Below are positions 6,965 through 11,102 of a stretch of 11,102 bases of DNA, one piece after another. The stretch covers positions 1 to 11,102 of the forward strand of contig JAZGBC010000097.1 in NCBI GenBank assembly GCA_036444495.1, read 5' to 3'. The notes below the pieces were generated by a model. That model saw nothing but the letters and a program-made list of their open reading frames with translations. It searched no databases and was not told the origin of the DNA. A program made the position numbers and the translations under genes. Position 1 is the first letter of the stretch. Each line of letters begins with the position of its first letter. The stretch comes from JAZGBC01 sp036444495 (GTDB taxonomy: Bacteria; Pseudomonadota; Alphaproteobacteria; Kiloniellales; J153).

Positions 6965-7789
6965 ATGATACCACAACATATTGAGAGCGAGCCCCGCGCG
7001 AGGGTCATCGCCATCGCCAACCAGAAGGGCGGTGTGGGCAAGACCACCACCGCGGTCAACCTGGCCACGGCCATGGCGGCCTGCGAGAAACGGGTGCTGC
7101 TCATCGACCTGGACCCCCAGGGCAACGCCAGTACCGGCCTGGGGGTGGCGGAAAAGAGCCGTTTTCGCAACATCTATCAGGTCCTGATCGGTGGCACGCC
7201 GGCCGCCGGCGCGGTGGTGGAGACGGCGGTGCCGGGCTTGTCGATCCTGCCGGCGGACGTGAATCTCTCCGGCGCCGAGCTCGAACTTATCGACCTGCCG
7301 CGGCGCGAATACCGGCTCCGTCAAAATATTGAGGTTTTGCGCGGCCGTTACGACTATATGTTGATCGACTGTCCGCCGGCGCTGGGCCTCTTGACTTTGA
7401 ACGCCTTGGTTGCGGCCGATGCGGTTTTAGTCCCATTACAGGCGGAGTTTTACGCCCTCGAAGGACTGGCCCATCTCATGCGCACAATCCAGCGCGTCAA
7501 ACGGGCACTTAATCCTAGGCTTGAGCTACAAGGTCTTGTGGTGACCATGTACGACAGCCGCAACAACTTGAGTGAACTGGTGGCCAAGGACGTGCGCCGG
7601 CACCTGGGCGCGACGGTCTATGAGACCATAATTCCCAGAAACGTGCGGGTTTCCGAGGCTCCGTCCCACGGCAAGCCGATTCTGCTCTACGATATGAACT
7701 GTGCCGGGTCTCAGGCATATATTCGGCTGGCGCGCGAGGTCCTGCAGCGCGAAGAGGGCCTGAGCCGCGTGCCCGAGCCGGTCGCCTAG
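6965..7789 (+). CDS. parA: Chromosome partitioning ATPase ParA (Soj-type)
   Basis: A 274-residue deviant-Walker ATPase of the chromosomal ParA/Soj class. It has the P-loop KGGVGKTT (21-28) with signature Lys21 and catalytic-loop Lys26, the A' motif DLDPQGN (48-54) and Walker B YMLIDCPPALG (131-141). There is no N-terminal helix-turn-helix, as expected of chromosomal rather than plasmid type Ia ParA. ATP-bound dimers coat nucleoid DNA and are released by ParB at parS, moving origins apart. The ATG at 6965 is preceded by GGGGAAAAG, and the gene lies 16 bp after rsmG. Base composition changes inside the gene: 7321-7560 is about 55% GC by hand count, well below the surrounding genes, with unusual codons such as TTG, TTA-rich leucines and GTT. 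The protein itself looks normal. Confidence 0.98.
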   Translation: MIPQHIESEPRARVIAIANQKGGVGKTTTAVNLATAMAACEKRVLLIDLDPQGNASTGLGVAEKSRFRNIYQVLIGGTPAAGAVVETAVPGLSILPADVNLSGAELELIDLPRREYRLRQNIEVLRGRYDYMLIDCPPALGLLTLNALVAADAVLVPLQAEFYALEGLAHLMRTIQRVKRALNPRLELQGLVVTMYDSRNNLSELVAKDVRRHLGATVYETIIPRNVRVSEAPSHGKPILLYDMNCAGSQAYIRLAREVLQREEGLSRVPEPVA

Positions 7790-7822
7790 GTGCGGCGCCG
7801 GACGCCTAGGCACGGCACCGGA
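7783..7822. repeat. 20-bp imperfect tandem repeat across the parA stop
   Basis: CGCCTAGGTGCGGCGCCGGA (7783-7802) is followed directly by CGCCTAGGCACGGCACCGGA (7803-7822), 17 of 20 bases identical. The first copy contains the parA stop codon TAG (7787-7789). It could be a local slippage duplication that extended the parA 3' end; no function is evident. Confidence 0.8.
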
Positions 7823-7858
7823 TTCGGAGCTGCGCCCACAACCTGATGGGGCGCGGGG

Positions 7859-7933
7859 CGGGCGGTAACAGTCGGGATGGGCAGCGGGAGCGGCAGACGA
7901 ACTGGCCGCGGGAGCCCAAAACGGGCGGTAACA
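7859..7933. repeat. Pair of 12-bp direct repeats upstream of parB
   Basis: CGGGCGGTAACA occurs exactly at 7859-7870 and again at 7922-7933, six helical turns (63 bp) apart, in the parA-parB spacer. The second copy runs into the AT-rich patch AATTTATACGTGTATTTG (7933-7950), the most AT-rich part of the spacer, 33 bp before the parB start. This arrangement suggests a regulated parB promoter, but I cannot assign -35 and -10 boxes. Confidence 0.6.
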
Positions 7934-7982
7934 ATTTATACGTGTATTTGAGGCGCGGGAGAGCAGGAGAAAGGCGGCCGCC

Positions 7983-8906
7983 GTGAGCGACGAGACAGAC
8001 CGAGGCAAGGCGGACAAGCGGACCAACCTGGGCCGTGGCCTGGCTGCGCTGTTCGGAGAGGAAGAGGAGGATTACGCGGCCCTCGACAAAGTGCGCAGCA
8101 CCAAGGCCGTGCCCCTGGAGCTGCTCCACCCCAACCGCCTCCAGCCGCGCCAGTTGTTCGACGAGGAGTCGCTGAAGGCGCTAGCCGACTCGATTGCGGA
8201 AAACGGCATTTTACAACCTATACTTGTTCGCCGCCACGCCGAGAAAACCAGTGAATTTGAAATCGTCGCCGGCGAGCGGCGCTGGCGGGCGGCACAAATG
8301 GCGCGGTTGCACGAGATCCCGGTGGTCATCAAGGAGCTCTCCGACCATCAGGCCCTGGAAGCCGCCATCGTGGAGAACGTGCAGCGCCAGGACCTCTCGC
8401 CGATCGAGGAGGCCTCGGGCTATCAGCGCCTTGTGGACGAATTCCAGCATACCCAGGATGCCCTCGCCCGGATCATCGGCAAGAGCCGCAGCCACATCGC
8501 CAACACGCTGCGCCTGCTTTCCCTGCCGGACGCGGTCAAGGCCATGGTGACGAGCGGCGAGCTGAGCGCGGGGCACGCCCGCCCGCTCATCGGCCTGGAC
8601 AACGCGGAAAGCCTGGCCCGCAAGATCGCGGCCGAAGGCCTGAACGTACGCCAGGCCGAACGCCTGGTTCAGGAATCCCGCGGCACCGCCCCGGTCAAGG
8701 GCAAGGCGGCCAAGGTCAGGACCCGGTCCGAAAAGGACCCTGACACGCTCGCCCTCGAGCGGGACCTCTCGGCGCTGCTCGGCCTCAAAGTGAGCATCGA
8801 TTTTCGCGGCCAGGGCGGCTCGCTCACGGTGCACTACAAGACCCTGGAGCAGCTCGACGACGTGTTGCAGCGGCTCAGTCACGGCCCGCCGGACGAGGCG
8901 GGCTAG
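7983..8906 (+). CDS. parB: Chromosome partitioning protein ParB (Spo0J), CTP-dependent DNA clamp
   Basis: A 307-residue ParB. The N-terminal LGRGLAALFGE (16-26) is the ParA-stimulating peptide. The CTPase domain has 'NRLQPRQLF' (51-59), 'GILQPILVR' (75-83), GERRWR (97-102) and ENVQRQDLSPIEEA (131-144). The helix-turn-helix that reads parS is around 158-180 (LARIIGKSRSHIANTLRLL). A Lys/Arg-rich linker (about 233-252) leads to the C-terminal dimerisation domain ending near 299. The GTG start at 7983 has a strong ribosome binding site (AGGAGAAAGG, 7965-7974) eight bases upstream and gives the expected N-terminus. It should bind the two parS sites in this window, slide from them and be stimulated by CTP. 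It lies 193 bp from parA, so a separate promoter is possible. Confidence 0.98.
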   Translation: MSDETDRGKADKRTNLGRGLAALFGEEEEDYAALDKVRSTKAVPLELLHPNRLQPRQLFDEESLKALADSIAENGILQPILVRRHAEKTSEFEIVAGERRWRAAQMARLHEIPVVIKELSDHQALEAAIVENVQRQDLSPIEEASGYQRLVDEFQHTQDALARIIGKSRSHIANTLRLLSLPDAVKAMVTSGELSAGHARPLIGLDNAESLARKIAAEGLNVRQAERLVQESRGTAPVKGKAAKVRTRSEKDPDTLALERDLSALLGLKVSIDFRGQGGSLTVHYKTLEQLDDVLQRLSHGPPDEAG

Positions 8907-8911
8907 CCCGC
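8898..8911. other. Perfect 14-bp palindrome at the parB stop codon
   Basis: GCGGGCTAGCCCGC is a perfect palindrome that includes the parB TAG stop. As RNA it could form a 5-bp GC hairpin with a CTAG loop. No T-tract follows, so it is not a standard intrinsic terminator. In such GC-rich DNA a chance palindrome is possible. Confidence 0.45.
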
Positions 8912-9001
8912 GGGGGCGTAGCCGGTTTGACTGGCCGCCAAGTCATCGCACCGCCGGTCCGACCACGCGCCGACCCACGAAAACATCAGCTAAACAGGGC
9001 A

Positions 9002-9038
9002 TCGTTACGTAATCGTAACGACCAACGATTGGTCGTTG
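9002..9038. repeat. Overlapping inverted repeats in the parB-holA spacer
   Basis: TCGTTACG (9002-9009) pairs with CGTAACGA (9014-9021) across a TAAT loop. AACGACCAA (9017-9025) pairs with TTGGTCGTT (9029-9037) across CGA. A third option, CAACGA (9023-9028) with TCGTTG (9033-9038), overlaps the second. The first two stems share 9017-9021 and so cannot form together in RNA. No T-tract follows on either strand. It may be a protein-binding site or a pair of alternative hairpins; the role is unknown. Confidence 0.7.
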
Positions 9039-9082
9039 CAGTTCCGAAACGATAGGCCGGATTTAGAGGCGGGACGATGAGC

Positions 9083-9119
9083 GGTGCGGGGTCCGGTGGA
9101 GGGGTCCGGTGCGGGGTCC
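9083..9119. repeat. Three short tandem copies of GGTGCGGGGTCC
   Basis: GGTGCGGGGTCC occurs at 9083-9094 and 9108-9119 with a slightly longer variant GGTGGAGGGGTCC (9095-9107) between. This looks like a small slippage-prone tandem array in non-coding DNA. Confidence 0.7.
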
Positions 9120-9393
9120 GGCGAGAGGCGTGGAGATCTCCAGTGAAAGGCGGAGAGGAGTCCCGGCGCAGGACAAACCGGGGCCGCCAAGGGGGGGCTA
9201 ACCACCCGCGGCGGAGTGCCCTGGAACGGGGCAGGAGGGGGCCGGAGGAAGGGCCCTGGCCCGTCCCGGGAAAGACGCCGATAGGAGACCGGTGGGTGGG
9301 GGAGGCGGGTCAGCGCAAGGGACCGCTGGGTCTTGGGGCGTCAAATCGAGGCAGCGGCGCCCCGCCGAGGACAGGGAGTGGCGCCTCCGGAGC

Positions 9394-10434
9394 CTATCGA
9401 GTGGCCCGGCGGGCGCGTCCGGGGGCCCCATGAGCGATGGAGAGTAGCGCCCGGGCGCAGATGGTTTCGGCGGGGGCGCCGGTCTGCTTGCAGGAGCGTT
9501 CGGCCTCCAGGAGGCGCGCCAAGGCCCGGCCCAAACCTTCCCGGGACCAGGCGCGCGCCTGGTGCGTAAAGCGGTCCCTCACCCTCCAGAACGGCGGCGG
9601 ACGCAGCTTGGCCACGGCGTCACCCAACGGCGCGCCGAGCGCCACCTGCCCGGACACCAGATGCAGGCGCTGCAGGTGCCTGGCGCCGGCGCGCAGGGCG
9701 GTCACCGGCTGGGCGCCTTCCTGGAAGGCGCGGTTCAGGATGCGGTCGAGCTCCCGCAGTTGACCGTCGGCCATGGCATAGGCCAGGTCGTCGAGTGTCC
9801 GCGCCGCACTGTCGCCAACCACGGCCTGGGCCTCCGCCAGATCGATCTCGCCGCCGCCGCCCTTGTAGAGCGCGAGCTTCTCCAACTCGCGCCGGGTCAA
9901 CTGCCGGTCTCCGCCCAGGCTGCCGGTCAGATAGGCGAGGGCGTCGGGGCTCGCGCGCAGGCCCTCGGCGCGCAGGCTCTCCGTGATGAGTGTCGAGAGG
10001 CCCCGTTCGTCGTCGCGGTAGCAGGGAACGGCCGCCCCCTGCCGCGCGCCCTCGAAGGCCTTGCGCAGCGGCGAGCGGGCCCCCAGATCGCCGGCCTCCA
10101 CGACCACCAGGGCCTCGCCCGGCGATTCGGCCAGGAAGTCCTGCAGCCGGGACGCCAGGCCATCATCGGCCGGGCGCAGCCGCACGACGCGCCGCCCGCC
10201 GGTGAGCGACATCGCCGCGGCCTCGTCGGCCAGGCGCGCCGGATCATCCTTCAGATCGGCCGCGCTCAGCTCCGTGACCTGAAAGGGATCGGCCGGGTCC
10301 TCGACTACCGTGGCCAGCAGCGTTCCGGCGCGCTCGCGCACCAGGCCGCCGTCGGGCCCGTAGAGCAGGACGGCGCGGACGCCGGGGTCCGGATTCCGAA
10401 TGAAGGACTCGATGTTCTTGGGCGCGATCTTCAT
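9394..10434 (-). CDS. holA: DNA polymerase III delta subunit HolA
   Basis: A 346-residue protein of the expected length for the delta subunit, which opens the beta sliding clamp within the clamp-loader complex. The N-terminus has 'MKIAPKNIESFI' and 'VRAVLLYGPDGGLVRERA' (19-36), the degenerate nucleotide-binding-fold region of this family. 'AMSLTGGRRVVRL' (74-86) corresponds to the clamp-contacting loop; at the Leu-Phe pair used by E. coli delta it has Leu77-Thr78. Further on are 'LGARSPLRKAFE', 'LTGSLGGDRQLTRRELEKLALY' (broken here by no gap) and 'DSAARTLDDLAYAMADG', followed by the C-terminal collar domain with 'FWRVRDRF'. It is 51 bp downstream of lptE and probably in one operon with leuS-lptE. 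No clear Shine-Dalgarno precedes the ATG. It ends convergently to parB. Confidence 0.96.
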   Translation of the reverse strand: MKIAPKNIESFIRNPDPGVRAVLLYGPDGGLVRERAGTLLATVVEDPADPFQVTELSAADLKDDPARLADEAAAMSLTGGRRVVRLRPADDGLASRLQDFLAESPGEALVVVEAGDLGARSPLRKAFEGARQGAAVPCYRDDERGLSTLITESLRAEGLRASPDALAYLTGSLGGDRQLTRRELEKLALYKGGGGEIDLAEAQAVVGDSAARTLDDLAYAMADGQLRELDRILNRAFQEGAQPVTALRAGARHLQRLHLVSGQVALGAPLGDAVAKLRPPPFWRVRDRFTHQARAWSREGLGRALARLLEAERSCKQTGAPAETICARALLSIAHGAPGRARRATR

Positions 10435-10485
10435 GGCAGGAGAGTAGCGATTTCCGGCCGACTTTGCGCGGCCGAAATGGGGGCG

Positions 10486-11040
10486 CTAGCTGTTCGAGAA
10501 ATAGATCCCGAGCCGGACCCGGATGGCGTCCGAGAGCTCGCGCAGCGCGCGCTCGCGCGCATCGCTCTCCGAGACGATGGTCGCGAATTGATTGGTCAGG
10601 ATGTTGTAGCTGTTGATCGAGGAGCTTGTGCCCTTCAGCAGCACCTCCTCCGAGCCGACCGGGCGCAGCACGAAGCTGGCGCGCAAGATCAGGTTCGCGC
10701 GCGTCGCCGTCTCGTCCTTGCGCACGCCGAGCTCGCGCCGCGATTCGTTGAGTGTGACATTCAGGAGGTAAGCGGCCTTGGCCGGCTGCCCGCGCGGGTT
10801 CAGGCGGTCGCGCAAGAGGTTGTGCATCTGTTGACCGATGCGGTCGGGCAGGGGCGCGATGCGGATCGCCGCCATTTCCTCGACCGGCGAACGCGCCGCC
10901 TCGGAGGTACGGCCATAAAGCGGCTGGAACCCGCAGCCCGAGAGCAGGAGGGCGCCGCTCACCAGGAGCAGCAGGACCGCGCCGCGCCGGCCGGGCGAGG
11001 CGGTGGAGTCCTTGGACCACGATCTTCTAGACCACGACAT
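10486..11040 (-). CDS. lptE: LPS assembly lipoprotein LptE
   Basis: A 184-residue lipoprotein. Residues 1-35 form a signal peptide: a positively charged start with Arg18-Arg19, a hydrophobic stretch 'AVLLLLVSGALLL' (21-33) and the lipobox LSGC ending at Cys36, the lipidated residue. 'CGFQPLYG' directly after the cysteine is the signature of alphaproteobacterial LptE. The rest ('IAPLPDRIGQQMHNLLRDRL', about 61-80, then 'YLLNVTLNESR' and 'RANLILRASFVL') fits the alpha/beta fold that plugs the LptD barrel in the outer membrane and guides lipopolysaccharide to the surface. Its ATG lies inside the end of leuS with a 14-bp overlap, indicating translational coupling; holA follows 51 bp later. The order leuS-lptE-holA is standard in alphaproteobacteria. 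Confidence 0.95.
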   Translation of the reverse strand: MSWSRRSWSKDSTASPGRRGAVLLLLVSGALLLSGCGFQPLYGRTSEAARSPVEEMAAIRIAPLPDRIGQQMHNLLRDRLNPRGQPAKAAYLLNVTLNESRRELGVRKDETATRANLILRASFVLRPVGSEEVLLKGTSSSINSYNILTNQFATIVSESDARERALRELSDAIRVRLGIYFSNS

Positions 11041-11102
11041 TGACGATTCGATTCTTCACCACGATCACCTTGCGCGGCGGCTTGCCGCCCATGGCGCGCT
11101 GC
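11027..11102 (-). CDS. leuS: Leucyl-tRNA synthetase LeuS, C-terminal end only
   Basis: Only the last 24 codons and the TAG stop (11029-11027) are in the window. They read 'QRAMGGKPPRKVIVVKNRIVNVVV', given here as QRAMGGKPP then RKVIVVKNRIVNVVV. RKVIVV...R(I/L)VN(V/I)V is the characteristic C-terminus of bacterial LeuS, the tail that contacts tRNA-Leu. The stop overlaps the lptE start by 14 bp. The conserved leuS-lptE-holA order supports the call despite the short fragment. Confidence 0.88.
   Translation of the reverse strand, partial: QRAMGGKPPRKVIVVKNRIVNVVV

Larger units (their letters stand above)
8907..9393. other. 487-bp convergent spacer between parB and holA, no credible gene
   Basis: This gap separates two genes that end toward each other. 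No ORF in it has codon use like its neighbours: the open frame starting at 9077 is full of AGG, AGA, GGA and ATA and would overlap the holA 3' end. I see no tRNA, other recognisable RNA or U-tract terminator. Its first part holds overlapping inverted repeats (9002-9038), then short G-rich tandem repeats (9083-9119); 9120-9393 is G-rich on the plus strand with nothing I can name. Confidence 0.7.

Noticed and set aside
8898..8925. GC hairpin at the parB stop as an intrinsic terminator
   Set aside because: No T-tract follows the stem, so a rho-independent terminator cannot be supported.
9077..9433. 118-codon plus-strand frame in the parB-holA spacer
   Set aside because: It is Arg/Gly/Pro-rich with many AGG, AGA, GGA and ATA codons unlike the real genes here, it includes the tandem repeat, and it overlaps the holA 3' end.
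9562..11043. 493-codon plus-strand open frame opposite holA and lptE
   Set aside because: It is antisense to a full-length HolA and a lipobox-bearing LptE; no domain is visible in the shadow translation.

Overview
The window is a high-GC stretch of a bacterial chromosome. Gene order and protein sequences fit an alphaproteobacterium, probably Rhodospirillales-like: mnmE-mnmG-rsmG-parA-parB, followed convergently by holA-lptE-leuS, plus a DUF6489-type small protein and a thioredoxin-fold [2Fe-2S] ferredoxin. Two parS centromere sites next to parAB place the region near the replication origin. No transposase, phage gene, CRISPR array, rRNA or tRNA is visible.

Layout. Bases 1-1918 (minus strand) carry most of a DUF255/YyaL-type thioredoxin-domain protein whose C-terminus lies off the left edge. 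A 102-bp divergent spacer leads to a plus-strand run: DUF6489-type protein (2021-2275), [2Fe-2S] ferredoxin (2282-2653) and mnmE (2682-4058). A 189-bp spacer holds the first parS site and a promoter placed so close to the mnmG start that the mRNA would be leaderless or nearly so. mnmG (4248-6134) is followed by a 166-bp spacer with a 27-bp imperfect direct repeat. rsmG (6301-6948) contains the second, perfect parS inside its coding sequence. parA (6965-7789) and parB (7983-8906) follow, separated by a 193-bp spacer rich in short repeats. A 487-bp convergent spacer (8907-9393) has no credible gene but holds overlapping inverted repeats. On the minus strand, leuS (3' end only), lptE and holA run toward parB.

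How the genes work together. MnmE and MnmG form the enzyme complex that modifies the wobble uridine (position 34) of certain tRNAs. RsmG methylates 16S rRNA. ParA, ParB and parS form the chromosome segregation system. HolA is the delta subunit of the clamp loader, LptE helps assemble lipopolysaccharide at the outer membrane, and LeuS charges tRNA-Leu.

I found no convincing previously undescribed system. The points most worth checking are the parS embedded in rsmG codons, the apparently leaderless mnmG, an alanine/glycine-rich insertion beside MnmE switch II, a low-GC core in parA, and the uncharacterised repeats in three spacers.
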